Positions 24,674 through 33,215 of a stretch of 64,000 nt of DNA are shown piece by piece. Each line of letters opens with the position of its first letter. The first letter of the stretch is position 1. Both the position numbers and the translations under genes were made by a program. Below the pieces are notes generated by a model that saw nothing but the letters and a program-made list of their open reading frames with translations, was not told the DNA's origin and did not search any database. Source of the DNA: JBGRQA01 sp041725895 (GTDB taxonomy: Bacteria > Bacteroidota > Bacteroidia > Bacteroidales > Marinifilaceae); assembly GCA_041725895.1 (NCBI GenBank), contig JBGRQA010000001.1, positions 62,001 to 126,000 on the forward strand, in the 5' to 3' direction.

Positions 24674-26469
24674 CGTTCTGCTTTTTGTAATTTGTCCACA
24701 GGTAATAGCAGGGTCCACTCACAGCCCGAATTGTTATTTTGGTGAATTTGCCCTTTCAATTGATTCGTAAGAGATTTGACCAGTTTTAGTCCCAAAGAAT
24801 TAGCTTGGTTGGGTTGCCATACTTCAGGTATTCCGGGACCATTGTCTCTTATTTTAAGACATAAATGGTGCGGATGGGTAAGCAATTCAATGGAAAGTGT
24901 TGGAAAGGAGGCATCTCTGTAGGCATATTTAAGAGAGTTGGTTGTTAATTCATTGATGATCAATCCAAGAGGGATAGCCTGATCGATACCCAGGCTAAAG
25001 GTTTCCAATTTCAATTTCAGTTGAATTGTGTCTTCAAAATTGTTTACCAGGTTTTTTACTAATTCCTCAATGTACTCTTTTAATTCTATTTTGGGAGTCA
25101 GATTTTTTCCATATAGTTTCTGATGGATCAGTGTGAGGGCTTCCACTCTGAATTTACCAGCTCGCAAAGCATCTGCTACAGGATGATCTTTAAACTGATG
25201 AAGTTGCATGTTGAACAGGCTGGAAACCATTTGCAGATTGTTTTTTACTCTGTGGTTGAGCTCTCTTAGCAGGAGGGCTTTCTCCTTATCTCGTTTCTCA
25301 AGTTTTCTTTTTTGTTCCTGAAGTTGAAAATTTGCTTCCTGTTTTTTTACTCCGGTTCGAAAAAGGAGGACGGTTACTGTTAGTAGGATACAGGAGGCAA
25401 TTGAAAAGAAAAGGAGTAAGATTTTTTTATTGTGATTGCTCTCTTCAAGCAGAAGGATGGATGCTTCTTTTTTTTCAAGAGCAATTTGGTTTTCCATATG
25501 TTCAATTTTTCGCATATTCTCCAGATTGACCAGGCTGTCATGGTAATTTTCGTATTGTTTTCGCAATTTCACAGCTAGCTTGTAATCGCCAATTTTTTCG
25601 TAATAAGTGGCCAGGTACTTGCTTAAGTCTCGAATTTGTTCTTTTAAATGCTCCTGTTCCGCAATCACCAGGCTTTCGGTAAGCAATGCAAGGCCTTTAT
25701 TTTCTTCTCCATCAAGGATAAGAAGTTTTCCGATTTCCAATTGAAAGACGGTGAGGGCTGGAAGATCTCCTAGGGAAGAGAGAATTTCTACAGCTTCTCT
25801 TAGCTCTTTTAATGCCAGTTTGTATTTTCCTGAGCTTGAATGGACCATGCCTAGATTTCCCAGACTGTAAGCTCTAATTAGTTGATTGTTGGAGTTCAGG
25901 GTTAAGCTTTTTTGAAAACAAATTGCAGCACTATCGGGATTGCCCATTAATCGATAGGTTTCTCCCATATTTATGTTGGCCAGGATGATGTTGAATGTAT
26001 CCCGCTGTGTTTCATAAAAGAGTAAGCCCTTCCGGATGTATTTCAGACCGTTAAAAAAGTCTTTGTCATTGGTGAAATGAGTACCCAATTGAACAAACAG
26101 TGCAGCTTCTCGTTTGTGTAGGCCTAGTTCTTTATATATGGATAAAGCCTCCCTGGAGGCTTTAATAGCCTGTACATTATTCCCCAGTTTGCGATTGCTG
26201 AGGCTGATCTCTTCAAGTGCCTCCGCTTCCCGGACTCGATCCTTTAACCGAAGGGATAGTTCCCGGGCTTTTTGTGCATATTTGAGGCTTTCGATGGGTA
26301 AACCACATTTTGAAATCTCAAGGTAGAGTTGGATTTTTTGTTTGTTGGGAATATCCCTTGCGAGAATAGATAACAAACTATCCGCCTTTTGCCTGTCCTG
26401 GCCGTTTAGGAGGCCAGGATCCAAGAAAAGGAGAAAAAAAAATAATAATATGAGTTTTGATTTATCCAA
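24670..26469 (-). CDS. TPR-containing sensor histidine kinase (HisKA_2 type)
   Basis: The 599-aa protein has a signal peptide (about 1-23, ending LLNGQ). Periplasmic tetratricopeptide-like repeats span about 40-315, and a coiled region about 310-345. One transmembrane helix (about 345-370, ILLLFFSIASCILLTVTVLLF) is followed by a HisKA_2 dimerisation domain with the phospho-His in LLRELNHRVKNNLQMV (about 405). The C-terminus is a HATPase domain with NELTTNSLKYAYRD and IRDNGPGIP. It is cotranscribed with a small lipoprotein gene (5-bp gap upstream) and its LytTR regulator (4-bp overlap downstream). Confidence 0.92.
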   Translation of the reverse strand: MDKSKLILLFFFLLFLDPGLLNGQDRQKADSLLSILARDIPNKQKIQLYLEISKCGLPIESLKYAQKARELSLRLKDRVREAEALEEISLSNRKLGNNVQAIKASREALSIYKELGLHKREAALFVQLGTHFTNDKDFFNGLKYIRKGLLFYETQRDTFNIILANINMGETYRLMGNPDSAAICFQKSLTLNSNNQLIRAYSLGNLGMVHSSSGKYKLALKELREAVEILSSLGDLPALTVFQLEIGKLLILDGEENKGLALLTESLVIAEQEHLKEQIRDLSKYLATYYEKIGDYKLAVKLRKQYENYHDSLVNLENMRKIEHMENQIALEKKEASILLLEESNHNKKILLLFFSIASCILLTVTVLLFRTGVKKQEANFQLQEQKRKLEKRDKEKALLLRELNHRVKNNLQMVSSLFNMQLHQFKDHPVADALRAGKFRVEALTLIHQKLYGKNLTPKIELKEYIEELVKNLVNNFEDTIQLKLKLETFSLGIDQAIPLGLIINELTTNSLKYAYRDASFPTLSIELLTHPHHLCLKIRDNGPGIPEVWQPNQANSLGLKLVKSLTNQLKGQIHQNNNSGCEWTLLLPVDKLQKAER

Positions 26470-26474
26470 AAGAG

Positions 26475-27002
26475 TTAGGGATTGGAACGGTTAGAGATTA
26501 GAGGATCCCACCAATAGCTTTCGCCGTCCAGAGTAAAATAGATCGAGTATTTAAGCGTACTTCCATCTACAGCTAAAGGAGAAACTTTTGCTTTCCATGT
26601 ATTGTCTGCTTGTTTCAGGGGAAGCCAACCCCCTGTCTGGATGAAAAAGTTTTCTCCTTCCCTTAGCTCAAAAGAGAATTCTGTAATGGTACATTCATGT
26701 TCCTCGTTGGGAATAAATTTCCATATTACTTCGTCTCCCGGAGTTACTTCAATGTTTAGGTTTGCATCGCCTTCTTGCTGAAGATGGTAGGCCTCGTTAC
26801 TTTTAAACATCGTGACATGTTTCGTAACTTCATCTCCGGGTTTAGCTTGCGACAGAAGACTCTCGATATTTACCATAATGGGTATCACATGTTGGATGGT
26901 TTCTTTTTCGGGTGTAGTAACCTCGTTTTTATTGCATCCGGTTATTCCGAAAAGTATCGCTGAAAGGAATAGGACGACTGTGGGTGTGATTAATAGTTTC
27001 AT
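26475..27002 (-). CDS. Lipoprotein, cupredoxin-like fold suspected
   Basis: The 175-aa lipoprotein has lipobox FGITGC (Cys 23). The mature part includes VTPGDEVIWKFIPNEEHECTI, which resembles the first strands of plastocyanin-like domains. A canonical Cu ligand set (His, Cys, His, Met) is not complete, so metal binding is unproven. It is the first gene of the operon with the TPR kinase and LytTR regulator. It may therefore be the ligand sensor or accessory protein of that signalling system. The family was not recognised with certainty. Confidence 0.75.
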   Translation of the reverse strand: MKLLITPTVVLFLSAILFGITGCNKNEVTTPEKETIQHVIPIMVNIESLLSQAKPGDEVTKHVTMFKSNEAYHLQQEGDANLNIEVTPGDEVIWKFIPNEEHECTITEFSFELREGENFFIQTGGWLPLKQADNTWKAKVSPLAVDGSTLKYSIYFTLDGESYWWDPLISNRSNP

Positions 27003-27530
27003 AGCTTGTATTTATAGTTTTTAAGGTGAATAATTACAATTACTGAAACACTTATGAGAAATACCTAACCTAAAAAATGATTGCAATCGGGTTGTTCTAT
27101 TCGTCCTTGCTGAAATACTGATGACCGGTGAATTCAGAAAAGACTCCAAATCAATGATGTTTTTTCATGGATGAAATACTTATAGGGATACATGAATTTA
27201 CGAATATTTAGGGACTAGTAAAAAAAGTTTTTCCTAATATTTTTTTAGCGTGATGTTTCTTCAAGGGAAGCAGTATTTTATCCTTGTTTTGTGTTTTTGG
27301 AAATCAACAGGGAAGGGGGGCTGTTGAGTAAGTTGGTCTTGTCCCAATAAGATGGAATTAACTGTTTGGGTGAAGATTGAATTCAGTTTTTTCGGATTTA
27401 TACAATTCGATTTTTTCGATGTATCATATTTTATTAAATTTAGAACTACAGGAGAATTTTGATCTTATTGTAATAGACATGAATAATCCCTGAGTAAAAT
27501 TCATCTTATTCTTTAATTAACACGATTTCA
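27003..27530. other. 528-bp divergent intergenic region
   Basis: AT-rich DNA between the lipoprotein-kinase operon (minus) and the HEPN-like gene (plus). It must hold both promoters. No CATTCACT pair, tRNA, repeat or coding frame was seen, so autoregulation of the LytTR operon through the same site is not supported here. Confidence 0.4.
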
Positions 27531-28319
27531 ATGCAGATAAAGGAGAAACTAAAAGTTGAAATGGAGAGATTGACGCAGTCTTCTCCGGAAATTATTGAAG
27601 TGTACCGAAATTCGGTGAAGAGTAAGGACAAATCAGAATTTATAAAAGTCTATCAGGCTTGGTTTACTCTAGCTTCTCGAATTGTTAAATTATTGGCTCC
27701 GGAGCGGTCATTGGAATTTAATGACTACTATAAATCAAAGACACAAAATACACCGGAAAGTAAATATACTCATAAGGGAGAACAGTTTAAGGACGAAGCC
27801 ACGTACACTATTCTTGATTACATTTTAGGAGCTGAGGCAAAAAAGTATACCGGTTACGTAGGAGGGGAAATATGGGATCCCGTTGCGGTTGTGGAGATAA
27901 AGTTGAACAATCAAATCGAGATTATTAATTCCATTCAGGAAAATGTTGATCGTGTGCTTTTTGATCTTCAACTGGAACTTTTAATGGAACTTCAGGATCG
28001 GGAATTGATGGTGGCCAGAGAGATTGCGAAGAAGAATTTGAGTTCGGCTGGTACCTTGGCTGGTGTTGTGTTGGAGAACCACTTAAAAAATGTGATTCGA
28101 AACCGGAATTTGAATCTTTCGGATGAGAATTCGGGACTTGTAGATTTGAACAATTTATTAAAGGAGGAGGGGATTATCGATCCTGTTTTATGGCGTAAAA
28201 TACAGCATTTGGGGGATGTATGTGCTTTTTGTTTGCAGAATTCTGAGAAGCAGCCTGATCTGAATGAAATAGAGAATTTAATTGCTGGGGTGGAAGAGGT
28301 AATCAAGACGGTATTCTAA
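27531..28319 (+). CDS. HEPN-like protein with degenerate active site
   Basis: The 262-aa all-helical cytoplasmic protein has a C-terminal third (about 170-262: TLAGVVLENHLKNVIRNR, LNNLLKEEGIIDPVLWRKIQHLGD, NLIAGVEEVIKTVF). This resembles a widespread HEPN-like family in which, from memory, the GD is followed by an R-N-x-C-x-H core. Here the corresponding segment 229-236 reads DVCAFCLQ, so the Arg, Asn and His expected for RNase activity are replaced by Cys, Ala and Gln. It could be a non-catalytic antitoxin-like or scaffold version. It stands alone with no toxin-antitoxin partner and has no signal peptide. Confidence 0.65.
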   Translation: MQIKEKLKVEMERLTQSSPEIIEVYRNSVKSKDKSEFIKVYQAWFTLASRIVKLLAPERSLEFNDYYKSKTQNTPESKYTHKGEQFKDEATYTILDYILGAEAKKYTGYVGGEIWDPVAVVEIKLNNQIEIINSIQENVDRVLFDLQLELLMELQDRELMVAREIAKKNLSSAGTLAGVVLENHLKNVIRNRNLNLSDENSGLVDLNNLLKEEGIIDPVLWRKIQHLGDVCAFCLQNSEKQPDLNEIENLIAGVEEVIKTVF

Positions 28320-28402
28320 TTTAATTTCCATTTTCCGGAGGATTCTCAGGGTTTGGTATAGTGAAAGTTAGAGGGATTGATTTGGTGATTGAAAAAAAGA
28401 AG

Positions 28403-28429
28403 CCCCTGAAAACCGAGGCTAACAGGGGG
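28403..28429 (-). terminator. Terminator of the TonB-like gene
   Basis: CCCCTG pairs with CAGGGG, and on the minus strand a T-rich tract (TTCTTTTTTT) follows. A second perfect 11-bp inverted repeat (CTATCAGTTTT / AAAACTGATAG, 28489-28519) lies immediately after the stop codon. Confidence 0.6.
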
Positions 28430-28527
28430 ATGTTCTTCAATTCGTAAACAGACTAATTTACTTACAAAAAACTAACTAAAATTTATATCTATCAGTTTTA
28501 GAAATATCAAAACTGATAGGTGCTGAA

Positions 28528-29238
28528 TTAAAAGCATATAGGTAGGGTACAAATGGTGTTGATTTTTTTTCCATCCATTTCGGCTGGTTCCCAATTGGGC
28601 ATTTTCATCAGAGCTTTCAGAATTTGAGCGTCCAATTCCGGATTTACTGAATTTTGAGCCTCTGCAGAGCAAACCTTTCCATTTTTAGTGATGGCAATAT
28701 CTACAAATAATTTTTGGCTGATTTCGTTGTTGTTGTCAGCCATTAATTTGATCTTACCCTCGAGGTATTCATTAATTTTATCTTCACCTCCGGGAAATCG
28801 TGCTGGTTGATCCAGTTTAAAATACATGGGAGCATAGGCTGTTTCTCCACTGGCCAACCAGTATTTAGGGGCCGTAATTGCCTTGTTGTTTTGATAATGG
28901 GCCTCAAATTTTAATTGACCGTTGTGGTACCACAATCGGTAGAAACCATTTCGTTTTATTTCTTTTCGAAAGGCCAGTTGTTTGTACTGATTCCAATTAA
29001 TAACCATATTATCAGAACTTACCTGAAACGCAGAATGTATGCTTCCGTCAAGAAAATAATCCTGAATAAGGTAGTGATTGGTCAATTCAGTATCCTTCAA
29101 AATTATTCTGGTGTAGTAGGCTTGAGAAGGAAGACAGGGATCTTTTTCAATGTTTAGATAAATTTGTCCATGAGTTTGTCCAAGTGTAGTCCAGGAAATG
29201 AGGATGCAAAAAATAGAAAAAATGAATCGCCTGATCAT
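28528..29238 (-). CDS. TonB C-terminal-domain protein
   Basis: The 236-aa protein has an N-terminal signal (about 1-20, ending TLGQ). A MORN/antitoxin-like beta segment (HNGQLKFEAHYQNNK) spans about 75-125, and a TonB C-terminal domain (about 135-236) begins RFPGGEDKINEYLEGKIK and contains DIAITKNGKVCSAE. The domain matches energy-transducer TonB, but there is no long Pro-rich linker and no ExbB/ExbD nearby. It may therefore be an envelope protein using the fold rather than a true energy transducer. Confidence 0.8.
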   Translation of the reverse strand: MIRRFIFSIFCILISWTTLGQTHGQIYLNIEKDPCLPSQAYYTRIILKDTELTNHYLIQDYFLDGSIHSAFQVSSDNMVINWNQYKQLAFRKEIKRNGFYRLWYHNGQLKFEAHYQNNKAITAPKYWLASGETAYAPMYFKLDQPARFPGGEDKINEYLEGKIKLMADNNNEISQKLFVDIAITKNGKVCSAEAQNSVNPELDAQILKALMKMPNWEPAEMDGKKINTICTLPICF

Positions 29239-29404
29239 GAGAAATAGCTTGTTTGGTTTTCTACTCTTTATTCCCGGAATTGGTAAAAAGTAACCCTAAG
29301 AAATGCTGTTTTTAAAGAAAAATTCAAGTGAGTCGGAGCTAGGTGTTGAATATCAGTAAAATATTGTTTTGGTAAAAATGGGTGAAAGGATCAGTAATTT
29401 TAGA

Positions 29405-29440
29405 GAAAACAGAAAAGTCGGACTTAAGCCGACTTTTCTG
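29405..29440 (-). terminator. Terminator of the PLP lyase gene
   Basis: The perfect 12-bp stem CAGAAAAGTCGG / CCGACTTTTCTG with a 7-nt loop is followed on the minus strand by TTTTCTC. Confidence 0.85.
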
Positions 29441-29457
29441 AAATAATGTGATCTTGT

Positions 29458-30630
29458 CTATTTTTTATCCAGTGCTTTTTTTATTCGTTCCAGAGCTTCT
29501 TGTACGATGGATCTTGGGCATGCAATGTTCATTCTCAGGAATCCTTCTCCTCCCGGACCAAAGGTGGTGCCTTTGTTTAAGGCAACTTTCCCTTCTGTTA
29601 ACATTAAATCCTGTAGGGTATCAGTATCCATTTCCAGGGCATTAAAGTCGAGCCAGAGAAGATAGGTGGATTCCGGTTCAATGAGTTTTACATTGGGAAG
29701 GTTTTCCTTCAGGAAATTGCGAACCAATTCCACATTCCCTTTCAGGTATTCCATTAATTCCTTTAACCAGGGACCTCCTTCCTGGTAGCCGGCTCTCATG
29801 GCCTCGTGACCGAATAGATTACCCAGGTTCAAATGCAGATTATGAAGTAGTTGGTTGTATTTTAATTTTAGATTCTTATTGGGGATGATGATTGCAGAAC
29901 TGGCCAGGCCTGCCACATTAAAGGTTTTTGAAGGTGCGATGCAGGTGATGGTACGTTGGGCCATATCTTCCGAAATGGAGGCAAATGGGATATGTTTGTA
30001 CTCCTCGAATACCAGATCGCTGTGAATCTCATCAGCCAATACTAGAATGTCGTATTTCGTGCATATTTCTGCCAATCGATTCAGTTCTTCATGGGACCAA
30101 ACTCGTCCTACCGGGTTGTGCGGACTGCAAAGAATAAGCATCTTTAGTCCTTCTTGTGCCAGTTGTTCCAGATGGTCAAAATCCATTCGATAGCTATTTC
30201 CTTCCCGGATAAGTGGATTGTGAATTAATTCCCGGTCATTGTCCTTGATAACTTGAAAAAATGGAAAATATACGGGGGGTTGTACTGCAATTCGGTCTCC
30301 CGGATTGGTAAAGGCCATCACCGAAATCGAAAGGGCGGTAACCACCCCGGGGCTGGAGCTCAACCACTCTTCCTCAATTTTCCAACCATGTTTTTGCAGC
30401 AACCAGTTTTTTATGGCCCGGTTGCAGCCAGTATCTCGAAATGTATAACCATAGATTTCATGTGAAGCTCTTTTCTGAATGGCTTTAACAATGCATTCTG
30501 GAGTTTTAAAATCCATGTCGGCCACCCAAAGAGGAAGTAGGTCCGGAGATCCAAAGTTCTCTTCCAGTCTGTCATATTTTACGCAATGTGTGTTTTTTCT
30601 GTCGTTGATTTCGTCAAAGTTGTATTTCAT
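29458..30630 (-). CDS. MalY/PatB-family PLP-dependent C-S lyase or aminotransferase
   Basis: The 390-aa fold-type I PLP enzyme starts MKYNFDEINDRKNTHC. Family members begin the same way, so the ATG at 30630 is preferred over one two codons earlier and one at 30690. It shows LPLWVADMDFKTPE, a PLP-binding SPHNPVGRVW segment, DEIHSDLVF and the Schiff-base lysine in IAPSKTFNVAGLASS (about 240). MalY/PatB enzymes cleave cystathionine or cysteine conjugates to pyruvate, ammonia and a thiol. Cystathionine beta-lyase is the most likely activity, but an aminotransferase role cannot be excluded. Confidence 0.92.
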   Translation of the reverse strand: MKYNFDEINDRKNTHCVKYDRLEENFGSPDLLPLWVADMDFKTPECIVKAIQKRASHEIYGYTFRDTGCNRAIKNWLLQKHGWKIEEEWLSSSPGVVTALSISVMAFTNPGDRIAVQPPVYFPFFQVIKDNDRELIHNPLIREGNSYRMDFDHLEQLAQEGLKMLILCSPHNPVGRVWSHEELNRLAEICTKYDILVLADEIHSDLVFEEYKHIPFASISEDMAQRTITCIAPSKTFNVAGLASSAIIIPNKNLKLKYNQLLHNLHLNLGNLFGHEAMRAGYQEGGPWLKELMEYLKGNVELVRNFLKENLPNVKLIEPESTYLLWLDFNALEMDTDTLQDLMLTEGKVALNKGTTFGPGGEGFLRMNIACPRSIVQEALERIKKALDKK

Positions 30631-30886
30631 TTTCATTGTTTGGTAGCAGTAATGTTTTAAAGTAGATCCTATTGTTCCGATTAGACTCATTATAGAATCT
30701 CGATTTTGTCTGAGTGAAATTACTAATTTCTGTTCAGGAATATTAATGGTGTTGAGAAGTTCTATTCATTTGTGAAATTTTATCAATTAGTCTAACCTGG
30801 AAAACGATCTTCAAATGAGGGATTCAGTTTTCTTTTTTATTGTGGGCTTTTGTTAACTTTAACTTCTCAATAAATCTAATAATAGA

Positions 30887-31993
30887 ATGAAGATACTCAG
30901 GAGTGGAGCCAAATATTCGGCCATTGTAGGCATAGGTGAACGAATTCGAAAAATCAGTCAGGAGACAGGAGAGGAGTTTCTCTTGTTGAACCGTGGAGTA
31001 AATTCAGTATGCAGCATAGATTTGAATTCAGTTGTACAGGAGATCGATTTCAATACCAATATCATGCAGGTATACCCACCTTCGAAAGGACGGCTGGAAT
31101 TGCGGAATGCCATAAATGATTCCTACTTCCAGGGAGAAGCCAATGTTGACCATCTTTCCATTAGCGGGGGAGGAATGTCGGCTTTGGATTTGGTATTTCA
31201 GACCCTTGATGTGGAAAGAATTTATCTTCCTGAGTACTATTGGGGCTCCTATTATCAGATAATGACTGTACGGCGCAAGGAGGCTGGAGTTTATTCTTGT
31301 TTTAAGGAATTGGAGAAGCAACCCGAAAAATTAAAAGGTTCTGCCGTGGTGATTTGTGATCCAAACAATCCCATAGGAAATAAACGGGACGATCAGGAGT
31401 TGCTAAATGTAATCCGAATACTGAATGACCATGGAGTTATTGTGATTGTGGATAGTCCCTACCGAAGGGTTTTTTATAGTGATGAGGATCGCTTTTACAG
31501 TGAGCTGTGTTCTTTGGATAATGTGGTCGTGGTGGAAAGCTTCAGCAAATCGATAGGTTTAAGTGGGCAACGTCTTGGATTTGTGTATTGCAATAACTCT
31601 GAATTTAATGAAGAGTTGGGAATTCGTTTGATGTATGCTACCAATGGGATCAATGCGTTTTCCCAGGTTTTGGTTACACAACTATTGACCTCTCCCAGGG
31701 GGAAAAAAGCAGTGGGGGAATTCAAAAAAGAAACAGTTGAGGGGATTCGAAAGAATATTGTCTATCTCAAAGAGAGAGGATTGTTGGCAAACGAGTTCTA
31801 TTCCGACAGTGAACCAATGGGAATTTTTGTAATCGTAAATCAATCGGAGGAGGACTTGTTGAAAAAAAGGATTGGAAGCGTATCTCTTAGCTATTTTACC
31901 AGAGAGAATAAGGAAAGAGCGCAAAAGTATTCAAGGATTTGCGTTTCAGTTCCCCATGATAAATTCAAACAGTATTTTAGCCAGTTTGAGTAA
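30887..31993 (+). CDS. PLP-dependent aminotransferase class I/II
   Basis: The 368-aa fold-type I enzyme has an N-terminal YPPSKGRLELRNAI segment and ISGGGMSALDLVFQ for phosphate binding. It also has ICDPNNPIGNKRDD, IVDSPYRRVFY, and the Schiff-base lysine in VVESFSKSIGLSGQRLGF (about 220). It is most like short MalY/HisC-type aminotransferases, and the substrate is unknown. It has no signal peptide. It is divergent from the MalY-like gene and followed by a GNAT gene after 81 bp, possibly in one unit. Confidence 0.85.
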   Translation: MKILRSGAKYSAIVGIGERIRKISQETGEEFLLLNRGVNSVCSIDLNSVVQEIDFNTNIMQVYPPSKGRLELRNAINDSYFQGEANVDHLSISGGGMSALDLVFQTLDVERIYLPEYYWGSYYQIMTVRRKEAGVYSCFKELEKQPEKLKGSAVVICDPNNPIGNKRDDQELLNVIRILNDHGVIVIVDSPYRRVFYSDEDRFYSELCSLDNVVVVESFSKSIGLSGQRLGFVYCNNSEFNEELGIRLMYATNGINAFSQVLVTQLLTSPRGKKAVGEFKKETVEGIRKNIVYLKERGLLANEFYSDSEPMGIFVIVNQSEEDLLKKRIGSVSLSYFTRENKERAQKYSRICVSVPHDKFKQYFSQFE

Positions 31994-32074
31994 AGAATAG
32001 TATTTGCTTCTATTACTGTTTCCTGTTTTTTTAATGGGGATACAGCGAATGGTGGTTCGGAAAAAAATGTAATA

Positions 32075-32611
32075 ATGATGATAAAGGTAAACGATGAAAT
32101 TGTTTTACGGGAGATTCAGGAAGAGGATGCAGAGACCATTTTTAAGACCATAGATTCCCAACGGGAATATTTGGGTGAATGGCTTCCTTTTGTTGAATTA
32201 ACACAAGAGAAAGAGGATACCCTCCGGTTCATTCAGGCCATGCTGAAGCGACCTGAAGATGAAAGAGAATTTGTATTTACGATTCGCTACCAGGGTGATT
32301 TTGCGGGATTGATTGGTTTTAGAGATACCGATCGATTGAACAGGAAAACGGAGATTGGCTACTGGTTAAGTTTTGATTATCAGAAAAAGGGGATTGTAAT
32401 TCAGTCGGTGTCAAAACTGATGGAGTTTGCCTTTGATGAATTGGAGATGAATCGGGTTCAAGTCAAATGTGCCGTTCAGAATATTAGAAGCAAACGAATT
32501 CCTGAGAAACTTGGGTTTGTTCACGAGGGGACAGAGAGAGCAGGGGAGCTTTTCCCCGGAGGTAAATTTGTTGATTTGGATATCTATAGCAAACTAAAAA
32601 TGGATTTCTAG
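32075..32611 (+). CDS. GNAT acetyltransferase, RimJ/RimL type
   Basis: The 178-aa protein has the RimJ/RimL layout: LREIQEEDAETIFKTID at the N-terminus, then GLIGFRDTDRLNRKTEIGYWLSFDYQ. QKKGIVIQSVSKLMEFAF corresponds to the acetyl-CoA-binding loop, though it lacks the usual Q-x-x-G-x-G/A (it reads QKKGIV). NRVQVKCAVQNIRSKRIPEKLGF completes the fold. Likely substrates are protein N-termini or small amines. A strong terminator follows. Confidence 0.9.
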   Translation: MMIKVNDEIVLREIQEEDAETIFKTIDSQREYLGEWLPFVELTQEKEDTLRFIQAMLKRPEDEREFVFTIRYQGDFAGLIGFRDTDRLNRKTEIGYWLSFDYQKKGIVIQSVSKLMEFAFDELEMNRVQVKCAVQNIRSKRIPEKLGFVHEGTERAGELFPGGKFVDLDIYSKLKMDF

Positions 32612-32634
32612 AGCAATAGAAAAAGTTATGAGAG

Positions 32635-32669
32635 AAGAGGCCATGAATTGCATTACCATGGCCTCTTTT
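32635..32669 (+). terminator. Terminator of the GNAT gene
   Basis: The perfect 11-bp stem AAGAGGCCATG / CATGGCCTCTT with an 11-nt loop is followed by TTTC. Confidence 0.85.
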
Positions 32670-33215
32670 CAGACTTATGGATCACTTAAAATTTTCTGTT
32701 GATTGGGTGAGCTCTATCATTTTAGAGTCGTAATTGTTTTCTGATACAACGGGAGGGGGAAATCACCCCAAGCGTGAATTGGTTTTATGTTTTGGTAGCT
32801 ATCGTTGAGATTTTTATCCTGATTAGTCACAAATACAGTGGAGCTAAAATCCGGTCTATTCCCGTTAGAATCTTTTTGATTTATAGATATGATGCGTGGC
32901 AAAAGAATAGGTTGCGTTTGGAAAAGGAATTTAAAGGGAACAAAAAGGTAAATGGCATAATAAATTCGATTTTCCAGACGCAACCGTTTTGTTTTCAACC
33001 TAAGGGTCCAGGTTATAATTATCAAACGTTTTGTATCGTCATTTATTTCTCAAAAAGTATCAATTTCATAAAGAAGGAAGAGGTTTTGCCCTTTTTTTTA
33101 AGAACCCTGCGAACGAGTTAAAAATTCTCGGAAAAATGATGTTAAAATTGAACATTTTCTAGGGGAGCAGAGTAAAATCCATTACATTTGGTAATCTTAA
33201 AAAATAGGGGGGATT
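32670..33215. other. 546-bp non-coding region
   Basis: Open frames exist on both strands (about 115 and 102 codons, overlapping), but neither has an SD or any protein-like motif. Both run across a 75-nt hairpin, so I treat the region as non-coding. Apart from that hairpin and a G-rich SD-like run just before the transglycosylase, nothing is recognised. Confidence 0.5.
32910..32984. repeat. 75-nt near-perfect hairpin
   Basis: GGTTGCGTTTGGAAAA pairs with TTTTCCAGACGCAACC (15 of 16 positions), and the helix resumes inside with AATTTA / TAAATT. No T tract flanks it, so it is not a simple terminator. It could be a small palindromic mobile element or a structured RNA. Confidence 0.7.

Noticed and set aside
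32717..33121. Overlapping open frames on both strands (102 and 115 codons)
   Set aside because: They overlap each other and share a hairpin whose arms explain their similar segments. No SD, motif or signal supports either.
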